Part shown: positions 1-11,193 of the stretch, piece by piece | Layout: each line of letters opens with the position of its first letter | Numbering within the stretch: the stretch's first letter is position 1 | Source of the DNA: Silurus meridionalis | Lineage: Eukaryota; Chordata; Actinopteri; Siluriformes; Siluridae | Reading direction: 5' to 3' | Length of the DNA stretch: 64,000 nt | Assembly: GCF_014805685.1 (NCBI RefSeq) | Contig: NC_060907.1 | Span: 6,120,992 to 6,184,991 of the forward strand | Notes under the pieces: model-generated | What the model was told of the DNA's origin: nothing | Database searches by the model: none | The model's input: the letters and a program-made list of their open reading frames with translations, nothing else | Made by a program: the position numbers and the translations under genes

Positions 1-354
1 GCTGGCGAAGGCGAAGCCACTTGAATCGGCACGATAATCCTGTTAATAAAGCGGCAACAAACGCAAGCACGCCCTCAGAGGGCGATGCCATGAATGCGCT
101 CGCTCTGACCCAGAAGAGAAAAATCCCAAAATTCTCCTCTGGTATTCCCAAAGTTACTCCAACTTTTGAGGCAGAGCGAGCGGCCTAAGAGGAAACAGCA
201 GCGTGGAACCCGAGCGAGCTCGTTAATGAAAGGTCAAAGAGGATTCACAGCTGTGTGTGTGAAAAAGGGGATTAGAGTGAGGATGTGATTCTGGAAAAAA
301 AAATTGGTTTCGTGTCATATAAACTCCCATAGTGTCAAGTGAACTGAGAGCTGA

Positions 355-770
355 GAGGAGACAGAGGGAAACAGAAAGACAGAGAGAGACAAAGAGATGG
401 AGAGAAACAGAGGGACAGAACGAGACAGAGAGAGATGGAGAAGCAGAGAGAGAGACAGAGAAAGACAGCAAAACGGAAAGAGACTGTTACAAGACAGAGA
501 GATGGAGAGACAGAGAGACAAAGAAAGAGACTGAGAAACAAGAGAGAGACTGAGAGACATAGAGAGACAGAGTGAGAAAGAGAGAAAATGAGAGACAGAG
601 AGAGATTGAGAGACTAAGAGAGACTGAGAGTGACTAGGATACAGAGAGAGACCTGTAAAAGATGGAGAGAGATGGAAAAAGACAGAAAGAGAAAGAGAGA
701 CAAAGAGAGATGGAGAAAGACTTAAAGAGACTTATAGATGGAGAGAGACTGAGAGATAGAGAGAGGACAT
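355..770. repeat. GA-rich simple repeat in the nfix intron
   Basis: Imperfect agagacagagagagatggag units. Nothing else is seen between 1 and 1221 apart from a (GT)n tract at 818-872 and gatg repeats at 951-972. Confidence 0.85.
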
Positions 771-816
771 TTTGTATTTAATTAAGTGAGTGAGTCAATG
801 TTAGAGAGTGACTAAA

Positions 817-876
<60 letters not shown>

Positions 877-1130
877 TGCAAAGAAATACAAGGCTGGTGT
901 GAGAAAAGAATAAGCATTTGAAATAATAGAAGGACTAGAGGAAAATACTGGATGGATGGATGGATGGATGGAAAGATGAAGAGACAAATGGAAGAGAAAA
1001 CAGATATCGCAATAAAGGACAAACATATTTACACATGCAATCAATTGTTAGTGCATAATGTCATAATTTACAGTCTTGAGCATGTTTTACTGAATTACCA
1101 TTTTCTCTTTCTCTCTCTCTTCTTCACAAT

Positions 1131-1149
1131 CACACAAACACGCACACAC

Positions 1150-1212
<63 letters not shown>
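1131..1212. repeat. (CA)n microsatellite before an nfix exon
   Basis: About 35 CA units ending 10 nt before the exon at 1222. Confidence 0.95.
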
Positions 1213-1215
<3 letters not shown>

Positions 1216-1221
1216 TTACAG

Positions 1222-1391
1222 GAAGTCCTCGTGCCTCAGCCTCGGCTCTCCATTTCCCATCTCCCTCCATCATCCAGCAGTCCAGCCCGTACTTCACCCA
1301 TCCCACCATCCGCTACCACCATCACCAGGATCCGCTCAAGGAGTTCGTCCAGTTCGTCTGCTCGGACGGCACGGCCCAGCCTGGTGCTCAG
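1222..1391 (+). CDS. nfix: nfix internal exon (SPYFTHP exon)
   Basis: The acceptor is tttacag just before 1222 and the donor is gtaacg at 1392. The 170-nt exon encodes a Ser/Pro-rich stretch, then [20 protein letters not shown] and [11 protein letters not shown], a conserved block of NFIX-type proteins. A (CA)n run ends about 10 nt upstream of the acceptor and another begins about 7 nt inside the downstream intron, so the exon sits between two CA repeats. Confidence 0.9.
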
Positions 1392-1398
1392 GTAACGT

Positions 1399-1455
<57 letters not shown>

Positions 1456-1578
1456 TCAGTAAAATGTTCCCCCACAGACAGAAGGAACAATAGTAGTAGC
1501 ACTGCATTATTTTTTTATATCATATATTTCAACATATCAGATTCATCTATGCAAAGTAAACAAACATGCACATGCACA

Positions 1579-1619
<41 letters not shown>

Positions 1620-1718
1620 TCTTACCCGTTTCTAACTCTTTATCTAACACTCTGTCTCTTTTTCCTTTGAAAGTTCCCTGTCATCCATACCCTCTGTTCC
1701 TCATGTGCTCATTCTTAG

Positions 1719-1784
<66 letters not shown>

Positions 1785-1908
1785 GGAGAAAAAGAGAGAG
1801 AGAGAGTGTTATCACACAGAGTCTTCCCTCACTGTATTTGTGTGTGTGTGGGTGGGTGCTTGTTTGGGTGGGTGCTTGTGTGGGTGGGTGCTTGTGCGCG
1901 TGCGTGTG

Positions 1909-1953
<45 letters not shown>

Positions 1954-3193
1954 CTGCAGCCTAACAGGAGCGGTCAGAGCAAAATGGCCGGCTCTTTCCT
2001 GTTTCCTCCGCCTCCTCCGGTGGCGCGGCCGGTGCCGTTCCCCATGCCCGACCCCAAACCCAGCCACACACACCCCGACGGGGGACTCGGCTCACCCGCA
2101 TCGCCCTGTAAGTGACGCCTGGAGCTCCGAGCCCCTTAAACTAGCCCTAAAATATACCCCGAATACACAATATCTGCCCCAGTTCCAGTCAGAAGGCAAC
2201 TCCTTAGATGGTCCCTTTCCCAAGGTCGATATAACACTGGTCCCATCATTAGCTAGCTGTATTTTTTGGTGTACTGTGGTTCAAATATTGTTTTGGGTTA
2301 AAAATTAAGAAAACACCAATGAAGCAGGCCCCAATCCCACAAGGGTTTACTAGGTGATGTAGAAGATGGTAGAGATCATAGAGAGCCATTCGTGGTCCAA
2401 GAATTGCTCATGATCCCCAAAGGAGGCGTGGCTTATTCTCACTCTATCACTGTGACACCACATTTACAGCGTTTTGCAGACGCCCTTTTCTAGAGCAACT
2501 TACAACTGGGGGTTACTCAAGAACCCAGCAGTGGTAGCTTGATAGTGCTGAGATTTGAACTCATGAACTTCCGATCCAAGATCCAATCCCATGAATACCT
2601 AGCTACCACCTCCCAATCAATCACTCCCAATAATCACTGTGATGCTGGCCAATCATGTCTACATCTCTGAGCTCATGCACACGGAATGCCTTGGATAGAT
2701 CTTTCCAACGTGTAGTATGAGATGCAGAACCTGGCTTTGCATGTCTTCAGTAAAGCATATCCTAGAATTCACCCTCTCTAATTGGCACGACCTCATCGAA
2801 GGCCTAATCGGAGACCTTTAAAGAATGTGACTAGGAAGGCAGCTGCCTCCCGATTGGAACTTTATTTGGAGAGACTAATACTAAAGAATCTCATTATTTA
2901 AAGATACAAGAGAAAACACCAACAAACACCCCCCCCCCCCTTTTTTTTTTCCCCGATTTACTTGCTATCAAGAGTCATAAACCATAAACTTCACTCACGA
3001 AGTTGTACACATTATGGATATACTTGTAAAATAGCAAGTCAAGAATTAAAACAAAACCTTTTCTGCTTTTCTTTTTTCTTAATATGTTTATTTTTTCATC
3101 AGTTCCATTATTATTTTATTTTTTCCCTCTTACCAGAACAAATTCAGATGGAAAGTCAAATTAAAGAAATTTCAACATTTAATTTGTCACAAT

Positions 3194-3243
<50 letters not shown>

Positions 3244-4785
3244 GAGTGCAGAATTATTAGGCAAATGAGTATTTTGACCACATCATCCTCGTTATGCATG
3301 TTGTCTTACTCCAAGCTGTATAGGCTGGAAAGCCTACTACCAATTAAGCATATTAGGTGATGTGCATCTCTGTAATGAGAAGGGTGTGGTCTAATGACAT
3401 CAACACCCTATATCAGGTGTGCATAATTATTAGGCAACTTCCTTTCCTTTGGCAAAATGGGTCAAAAGAAGGACTTGACAGGCTCAGAAAAGTCAAAAAT
3501 AGTGAGATATATTGCAGAGGGATGCAGCAGTCTTAAAATAGCCAAGCTTCTGAGCGTGATCATCGAACAATCAAGCGTTTCATTCAAAATAGTCAACAGG
3601 GTCGCAAGAAGCGTGTGGAAAAACCAAGGCGCAAAATAACTGCCCGTGAACTGAGAAAAGTCAAGCGTGCAGCTGCCAAGATGCCACTTGCCACCAGTTT
3701 GGCCATATTTCAGAGCTGCAACATCACTGGGTGCCCAAAAGCACAAGGTGTGCAATACTCAGAGACATGGCCAAGGTAAGAAAGGCAGAAAGTCGACCAC
3801 CACTGAACAAGACACACAAGCTGAAAGCGTCAAGACTGGGCCAAGAAATATCTCAAGACTGATTTTCTAAGGTTTTATGGACTGATGAAATGAGAGTGAG
3901 TCTTGATGGGCCAGATGGATGGGCCCGTGGCTGGATTGGTAAGGGCAGAGAGCTCCAGTCCGACTCAGGCGCCAGCAAGGTGGAGGTGGAGTACTGGTTT
4001 GGGCTGGTATCATCAAAGATGAGCTTGTGGGGCCTTTTCGGGTTGAGGATGGAGTCAAGCTGAACTCCCAGTCCTACTGCCAGTTTCTGGAAGACACCTT
4101 CTTCAAGCAGTGGTACAGGAAGAAGTCTGCATCCTTCAAGAAAAACATGATTTTCATGCAGGACAATGCTCCATCACACACGTCCAAGTACTCCACAGCG
4201 TGGCTGGCAAGAAAGGGTATAAAGAAGAAAATCTAATGATATGGCCTCCTTGTTCACCTGATCTGAACCCCATTGAGAACCTGTGGTCCATCATCAAATG
4301 TGCGATTTACAAGGAGGAAAACAGTACACCTCTCTGAACAGTGTCTGGGAGGCTGTGGTTGCTGCTGCACGCAATGTTGATGGTGAACAGATCAAAACAC
4401 TGACAGAATCCATGGATGGCAGGCTTTTGAGTGTCCTTGCAAAGAAAGGTGGCTATATTGGTCACTGATTTGTTTTGTTTGGTTTTGAATGTCAGAAATG
4501 TATATTTGTGAATGTTGAGATGTTATATTGGTTTCACTGGTAAAATAAATAATTGAAATGGGTATGAATTTGTTTTTGTTGTTGCCTAATAATTATGCAC
4601 AGTAATAGTCACCTGCACACACAGATATCCCCTAAAATAGCTAAAACTAAAACTACTTCCAAAAATATTCAGCTTTGATATTAATGAGTTTTTTGTGTTC
4701 ATTGAGAACATGGTTGTTGTTCAAATTAAATCCTCAAATAAAATTAATCCTCAAAAATACAACTTGCCTAATAATTCTGCACTCC

Positions 4786-4841
<56 letters not shown>

Positions 4842-5759
4842 TGCAATAGAAAATTTGTTAGATAAGAATAAAGTGGTAGTAAAAAATAGAGGTCGACCTA
4901 TTGATCGGTTTTGCAGATTAAACGGCACTGATTATAGTTGAACTATCAGCTGTCTGCAAAAATCTATATAAATAGTTTTTCCGGCTTCCAGTCTGTTGTC
5001 ATTACTAGAGCGGCCTCTAGAGGCGAATCACTGATGCCACGTGCTGTTTGATTTTGCGTGAGACTGCACAGGAAGCCATATATTAACTTTATTACTTACA
5101 ATTTATGAATGATCTAATTATATTAATTAAGAAATATTGTCATATGTATTATTTACATTTTCATGAATACATCATATACATTTTTGTAATTCGGCACTTT
5201 TTTGGAATAAAGTTTAGTACTATTTTACATGAAGTGTTCATTTGTTTTTACTCTGTATCCATTTTTAAATACTCAGTAGATTTATATTAGTTATCTGCAA
5301 GGACAATCCAACCTAGCTCTCGGTATCGGTGGAATTCACTATCGGTCGACCTCTAGTTAAAAATTTAAATATGCATGACAATAACAAAACTAAAAAACGT
5401 AACAATATAAGCTGCCATGTGCAAAACGACACAAGTCTTTCTTAGACTACTATATTCACTGTTAAAAAAAAATTCTTTTTTTTTTTCTTTTATCGTTTCC
5501 TTTTCTTGACTCTCCTCCCTGCCTCTGTTGAGAGATCAAATTCAGGGCAGTGTGCATGGACTCCAAAATCACATTCAGCAAAACAAGACGTTAAAATAGT
5601 AAATAATTTAGCATCATAGTTCAGTTAGAGCTATTTGTCAGAAGTTCTGACTGAAAATGACGTAAAACGACTGTATTTAATTCGGACGTCACCGCACCCT
5701 GGTTTTTATTTAAACTGGGTGAGTATGTGTGTGTGCAGGTTGGTGTGTGGAGTTTGGGA

Positions 5760-5808
<49 letters not shown>

Positions 5809-8584
5809 AGGAGTTGGGGAAAAGGACGGTTTTGAGATACAGAGAATGCTGAACAAATACCATCCGAAACTTTTCTTCTTTTTCCCCAATTCATCATCTG
5901 TTTTCTTTATGCATTTCTTTTATTATTTCATTCTCACCCACTGTCTTTTTTCCACATTTGTTCCTGTATTTCTCTGTAATATCGCAAACTTCATACCCTG
6001 TTCTTATATTTTAATGACATTTTACTACTGTATACTGTATACACACACACACAAACACACACACACTCACAATCTTGAGATGATACACACAGGTTCTCCT
6101 CTTAATCCTTTTCTTGAGCTCACCTGCATAAAACTGCCTTAGGGTTATGTAGATGTAGGTTTGGAGTCCATTATAAAACTCTGCCCAGAATTTGATGAGT
6201 TTATACGACAATCCTCAGATTTTAATCAATTTACTTCTGAAATGTATTATTGTAATAGAAAAGAAATAGAAAACCAGACCTACACAGCAGGGTGACCAAT
6301 TAGAGGAAAAGCCACAATGGAGCCCCAAGAGTAGCAAAAATGTCATCAATTCTGCGAATGCATTGAGGGATGTAGTGGAGCGATGTGGAGAGAACACATG
6401 AGCAATGTTTCTTAATCGATGATGGCGGTTCTTAAGTGCTGTCTCTTAGATTGAGATTAGATTCTAGTGATTGTAATTTTGAACAAGTCTTTAATGCAAT
6501 TTAGAAAAAACTAGTCTTCTCAAAGAGTGACTTGTTCATTTTTTACTAGCAAAGCATGAACAAGAAAACAGAATTAATCAGTTCATATAATGAGTCCTCC
6601 GGTCTGAATCATTTTCTTCTTTTGTCATTTGACTCCCATGAACACTTCTTCTTCATCTTTTGTTAGGGGTCCCCAAAGTGGTCTCCATACCACCTGTCCT
6701 CTACATCTGCCTCTTTCAACCAGCTACCTGCATGTCTTCCCTCACCACATCCATAAACCTCCTTCTTGGTCTTGCTCTTTTCCTCCTTCCTGGCAATTCC
6801 ATCCTCAGCATTCTCCTACTGATATACCCCATGTCCCTTCTCTGAACATGTCCAAACCATCTCCCTCATCTTGTCCCCAAAACGTCCTACATGCGCTGTT
6901 CTTCTAATAAACTCATTTCTAATTCTGTCCATCCTCGTCACTCCCAACGAAAACCTCAACATCTTCAGCTCTGCTACCTCCAGCTCCACCTCCTGTCTTT
7001 TACTCAATGCCACTGTCTCTAAACCATACAACATCTCAGGTCTCACCACAGTCCCACAGATACTCTTCTATCACAAATCACTCCTGCTATCACTCTTCTC
7101 CACCCACTCCACCCTGCTTGCACTCTTTTCTTCACTTTTTTAACACACTCTCCATTACTTTGCACTGTTGACCCCAGGTACCTGAACTCATCCACCTTCA
7201 TCACCTTTTCTCTCTGCAACTGCACCACACTCCTGAACACACAACACGTCCACCTTACGTTGCTCCATCATTTCAACTCCCTCTCTCCATTTACCAGTCA
7301 TAGTACCAACATTTAAAGTGCTCACTCAAACCTCCACTCTCATCCACTTCTTCTTTTCACTGCCGTCTTTGTAGACGTCTTCCTCCTCTCCTTCTACTTC
7401 ATCAGCCAACAGTAGCCCAATTTCCACTGGTACCCTGTTGGCTAACAATACCTTTGGCGGTCGTTGGTAACCCGGGCCTCGACCGATCCGGTATGAATTT
7501 CTGCTTCGTGATCCGCATATTTGATTTGGCACATGTTTTATGCTGGATGCCCTTCCTAACGCAACCCTCCCTATTTTTCCCGGCTTGGGGCAGAGTTATC
7601 CTTGTAGAAACCATGCGCATTATTGGAATAGATAGATACTGGCAATACTGTAGCCCATTATTAAGGAGGTGAAATGTTCACCTTTTTTGGTGTAGCCACA
7701 GGTAAAAGATCAAGATGGTGCCCACTGTAGCCCACGCCTCCATATACCGGTGTACTCCATATGCAGTTTAAGCTCTCGCCATGATGAAAGCAGTGATCCC
7801 TTTTTCTTCAGCATCTTGGTAGACTCTCAAACATGGATTCGGCTTTGTAACGTTAGGCTTTGTTATGCAGTGAAACCCAACTATAAGATTATAAACAAAC
7901 GCATTGAATATGAATATGCATCGACTGGGTTTGAGGGATAAAAGAACCTTGACTGTAATTATTACTCTACGATTGGAAACCAGTCCCTGAATCCAAGAAA
8001 TCAACCAACCATCAGGTGCTCCACAAACAGAAGATCACACCAGGATCCACTCCTCTCAGCCAAGAACGTGATTTTGAGGCATAAGTGAACACTTGATCTC
8101 AGGTTTTTCCTTTAATTTGTCACCCATCTGTGTATGAATTAGAGTCTATTTCTACTTTCATGTACCATATGTACAAATACAATTTGGTACTTTAACTTCA
8201 TATGCATACATCGATTACCTGCAGGGGTTTAAGGCTAAATGTGATTAGTTATAACTTATAAACAACACCTTATTAAAATTTCAATATTTTTGGGGTGTGT
8301 GTATGGTTTTAGGATGATCTTATAGCAAAAGAAATACAGGCAGTCCCCGACTTATGTTTTTCTGATGCTTTCTGATGAAGTCCTAAAGAATGGCGATCAG
8401 TATGGGGTATAATACTGTAATTTGCTAATAATTTAACACATTGCAGTAGATAATTTACAAACAGAGCATTTTACGGTACCGTAATTTATAAAGTGTACAG
8501 TATATCTGTACAGTATGTGCATGGGGGCACATGGAAGAGCACCAGTTCGCAGTTCTTTTTGACATGAATGCAGTATAGGAGCTA

Positions 8585-8625
<41 letters not shown>

Positions 8626-8801
8626 AGGAAATTCTGTAGAATATCCCCAGGCACTGACTGTGTATGTGCGTGTGTGTATGTGTGTGTCTGTGTGTGTCGA
8701 AGCAGCATACTCCTCGCCAAGCTCCACAGCTCCCAACAGGTTTGTCGGCATCGGAGCACGGGACAACTTTCTAAACGTCCCACAGCAGACACAGGTACAA
8801 A

Positions 8802-8865
<64 letters not shown>

Positions 8866-11193
8866 CTGACTCAGCCCCACATAATGATGGAGACAGAATT
8901 GGCTACTTATGTGTTGACACTTGTTTGTGGTTAGTGCTGTGTTGTGTTCGAACCCAGATGTGCGCGTGTAGGGAGGAGTCCTGTGGGACACGGTCCTGAC
9001 CACCAGATGGTAAATACTTTGACTCATGCCAGGTGAACGACTTTCAGGAGGAACAAAACCTCAAGTTATACACGAAAGCCGTGGCACACATGGAGACAAT
9101 CTGGAGTGTGTCTCTGTTTCTGTCTGCTTCTCTATTTCTTTCTCTTCCTCTCTATCTTTCAGCACATGCCTATTGAATTTGTGGATGGAAGTCGATTCTA
9201 TCGAATTTAAACATTCATATTGACATGTGTTTTCACAGAAATCTGATTGATTAGTTCCTCAATCGTTTTTCTGTGAGGGCCTCATAAACGTTCCTTTCTT
9301 TAATGGGGGCCGGGTCAGTCTGTAACAGGAAATTACATGGGCTGGAGTGACCACCAGTATTATTGTGAAGATTTCAGTTTGATATTTAAATTTGTTTATT
9401 ATGCCTCTTAATGCTAGATTAGTTTTGTATTTTGTTCTGCAACGTACAAACAAATGAGCGGTACTTTTCAAGAGATATATCATCTATTAAAAGAGCATTA
9501 TTATTTACTTATTTATATGGTTTGTGGCTGAATCTAACAAATAATTAGACTAGGTTAATAACTAGAGATCGAACGATAGTGGATTTTACGGATACCAAAG
9601 ATAGGTTGGATCGTACTTGCTGATAACCGATTAATCAATAGCTATAATGAATTGTTAGATTTTAAAATAGATACTGGAAAAAACACAAACATAAAACCCC
9701 ATGTAAAATTGTCATGAATTGTATTACAAAAATTAAAAAAACAGTCCTGAATCATAAAAGTGTGCTAAGGGATATAAATATAAATAAATTTATTTATAAA
9801 TCTAATTATGTAATCAATAAAGTATAAAAAATAAAAATAATAATTATAATATGATATAATCTCACATAAACAGCATGTGGCATCAGTGATTTGCCTCTAG
9901 AGGCCGCTCTTGTAACGCCAGCGGACCGAAAGCCGGAAAAACTATCGGTATGGATTTTTGCCGATAGCTGATCAACTATTGGTGCCTCGACCTCTGTTAA
10001 TAACTAAGTAAGGGACATTTTAGTTTGAAATACAGATATGATATGAGTAAAACATTGAAAAATTGCACTTTCAAAATATGACTCTGGCATTTGTCAGAGG
10101 ACCGTTCCAAATGTGGAGGAGAGACAGCGAGTCACGTCCCGACCCGACCCAACTGTCTGGTTGCCCTCAGCGACCAGACATGATGTCATAGGCAGTTGAA
10201 CTTGGTGAAGACTAAGTGTTTGAAGGAAGGATGGACGCTGCCAAGTATTAGAGAAAGAAAGAGAGAGACGGGGTTCCAGCCTGCACAAACCTTTTTTTCC
10301 TCAGTATTGTAGCTCTGCCAAAAATTAAACCAGTCCCTGCAGAGTGACAAACATTTCCCAAAAGCTCGGTTCCAAAAATGTTTTCTGCCGTAAAACAAAC
10401 ACGTCGGCGTGTCTTCTCCGTTCAAGAATTTTTCAAGTAAACATTATAATGTCAGCCTGTTATTTTTCATTTCCCAAAAGAAATGAATCAGTCTAATCAA
10501 TAGGACTAAAACTTTAAGCCGAGCAGAACAATGCAGCACATGTAACACAGCTTTTCTCACACTCTTGCAATCAGAGGTCAGAAAATACCTGGTTTTTGAT
10601 ATTTTAAAACCACAGTTGTTCAATACAAGCAAAATTCGTCAGACACAATATCAGACCTACATAATATGGAAAAAGGTTTGTGGACACCTGACCATAAGAT
10701 TGCTATGTGCTTCTTTTAGAAAATCCCATTCCACATTTAGGCCCTATTTGCTTTTACAAATACCTCCACCATTCTGGAAAGATGTTCCACTAGATTTTGT
10801 GGAGATTTGTGGAGATTCATTCAGCCACAAGGGTGTTAGTAATGTCAAAAACTGATGTAGGTGAGGTAAGGAGATCTCAAGTGCAGTCAGAATTCACATT
10901 CATTCATGTTCAATAGACTTGAGGTCAGAGCTCTACAAGATCTACAAGTGAAGATATGGTTTGCTTGAGTTTTAAAAGAATTGGATTTTGAAACAGTTGA
11001 TAAGAAATATGATGTGCGATTTGCATTTGTGCAATGAGTGTACATATATACACAATAATCTTAATTGTTGTGATACCAACTCTCGATATATTCGGAATTA
11101 TGGAGTGATTATGTGGTCATTTTATATATTTTTACCATCATTAATTATTAATCCGTACCTTTTTTCTCTGTTTTACAGTCTTGGTTTCTTTGA
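1222..11193 (+). CDS. nfix: Nuclear factor I X-type transcription factor, C-terminal exons (partial gene)
   Basis: NFI proteins bind the TTGGC(N5)GCCAA palindrome as dimers and act in the nucleus. Only the C-terminal transactivation region is present; the DNA-binding domain must lie upstream of the window. Four exons join in one frame: 1222-1391 (containing [16 protein letters not shown] and FVQFVCSDG), 1960-2107 ([16 protein letters not shown]), 8706-8794 ([20 protein letters not shown]) and 11179-11193 (SWFL, stop). Phases agree throughout: the first exon opens with 2 nt finishing a codon, the second ends 1 nt into a codon, the third begins with 2 nt, and the last starts in phase 0. The FVQFVCSDG string and the SWFL end favour NFIX over NFIC, which from memory has FVQLVCPD and SWYLG. 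Several exons are flanked closely by CA/GT repeats. The proline-rich block is the known activation domain of the family. I am confident of the family and fairly confident of the X paralogue. Confidence 0.92.
1399..1453. repeat. (CA)n microsatellite after an nfix exon
   Basis: CA run starting 7 nt after the donor at 1392; a third CA tract lies at 1579-1615. Confidence 0.95.
1718..1955. repeat. GT/GA/GGGT compound repeat before an nfix exon
   Basis: (GT)n at 1721-1755, (GA)n to 1806, gggtgggtgcttgt units at 1851-1895, then (GT)n up to the acceptor at 1954-1959. Confidence 0.95.
1960..2107 (+). CDS. nfix: nfix proline-rich exon
   Basis: The acceptor ctgcag (1954-1959) directly follows a long GT repeat, and the donor is gtaagt at 2108. 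The exon encodes [15 protein letters not shown], then [16 protein letters not shown] and a Ser/Pro tail, matching the proline-rich transactivation segment of NFIX. It ends one base into a codon, which the exon at 8706 completes. Confidence 0.9.
2455..2622 (-). mobile_element. V-SINE-like repeat
   Basis: The plus strand begins with the conserved tail complement (atttacagcgttttgcagac gcccttttctagagc). It ends in a tRNA-like promoter remnant around ttgaactcatgaacttccga and ctagctaccacctc. It lies in the nfix intron after exon 2107. Confidence 0.55.
3196..3240. repeat. (TA)n flank of the Tc1 insertion
   Basis: TA tract directly left of the transposon; the partner tract at 4791-4836 is on the right, so the element split one TA microsatellite. 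Confidence 0.95.
3240..4791 (+). mobile_element. Tc1-like DNA transposon with IR/DR ends, inserted in a TA repeat
   Basis: Terminal inverted repeats are caggagtgcagaattattag at 3241-3260 and its complement, ctaataattctgcactccct, ending near 4789. A second, inner pair of the same motif lies at about 3415-3443 and 4582-4603 (gcataattattaggcaac and gcctaataattatgcac). Each end thus has two direct repeats, the IR/DR layout of Sleeping Beauty-type elements. Both flanks are (TA)n, the TA target. Length is about 1.55 kb, full size for the family. The transposase inside is broken. Confidence 0.88.
3457..4468 (+). pseudogene. Tc1-like transposase, frameshifted
   Basis: Starts [20 protein letters not shown], with the paired-type helix-turn-helix region in the first 60 codons. 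Later pieces fall in different frames: WTDEM near 3880 (first catalytic Asp), [13 protein letters not shown] at 4150-4195 (second Asp) and [16 protein letters not shown] at 4240-4293 (catalytic Glu), so the DD34E triad is still legible. At least three frame changes and stops separate these pieces, the first near 3560. It cannot encode an active enzyme. Confidence 0.85.
4891..5358 (+). repeat. Interspersed repeat with palindromic ends, copy 1
   Basis: Begins gaggtcgacctattgatcgg and ends ctatcggtcgacctctag, so its ends are inverted repeats around gtcgacc. It contains agagcggcctctagaggcga. A second, oppositely oriented copy lies at 9562-10003. Likely a non-autonomous DNA transposon; the superfamily is not determined. 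Confidence 0.65.
5762..5808. repeat. (TG)n microsatellite
   Basis: TG run in the nfix intron. Between 5390 and 6640 nothing else is supported. Confidence 0.95.
6643..7625 (-). mobile_element. Internally deleted RTE-like LINE copy (5' and 3' parts fused)
   Basis: The minus strand from 7625 to about 7237 matches the LINE leader and early endonuclease (compare 24010-24320). From 7237 down to 6643 it matches the reverse transcriptase C-terminal part and tail (compare 26380-26935). About 2 kb of the element is missing at a junction near 7230-7240, where both sides carry a caggag-like motif. It lies in the nfix intron, antisense to nfix. Confidence 0.75.
8586..8862. repeat. TA and CA microsatellites flanking nfix exon 8706-8794
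   Basis: (TA)n at 8586-8622, GT-rich sequence at 8660-8697 directly before the NAGNAG acceptor, and (CA)n at 8806-8862 after the donor. From 7630 to 8585 I see only intron sequence. Confidence 0.9.
8706..8794 (+). CDS. nfix: nfix penultimate coding exon with NAGNAG acceptor
   Basis: Encodes [19 protein letters not shown] then [10 protein letters not shown], the conserved block just before the NFI C-terminus. The acceptor reads AAGCAG (8700-8705), a NAGNAG tandem acceptor. Use of the first AG would start the exon at 8703 and add one alanine without changing frame. The donor gtacaa at 8795 is followed within about 10 nt by a (CA)n run. Confidence 0.9.
9562..10003 (-). repeat. Interspersed repeat with palindromic ends, copy 2 (inverted)
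   Basis: The reverse complement shares agaggtcga, gcaaaaatccata, tagtttttccggctt and agagcggcctctagaggcaa with the copy at 4891. It is about 4.2 kb away in the same nfix intron and in opposite orientation. Confidence 0.65.
10663..10950 (+). mobile_element. Truncated copy of the Tc1-derived element in the last nfix intron
   Basis: Shares gtttgtggacacctgaccat, then ccactagattttgtggagat and the following sequence with the family. The right end is missing. Confidence 0.55.
11179..11193 (+). CDS. nfix: nfix terminal micro-coding exon (SWFL, stop)
   Basis: A pyrimidine-rich acceptor ending ttttacag (11171-11178) is followed by TCT TGG TTT CTT TGA. This gives the Ser-Trp-Phe-Leu C-terminus known for mammalian NFIX and fits phase 0 after the PQQTQ exon. 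It is too short for any ORF caller and was found by looking for the expected ending. Confidence 0.85.
   Translation, partial: SWFL

Noticed and set aside
1681..2073. Minus-strand His/Thr frame over the nfix exon
   Set aside because: CA/GT repeat translation overlapping a real exon on the other strand.
3462..3755. Minus-strand frame inside the Tc1 element
   Set aside because: Antisense shadow of the transposase.
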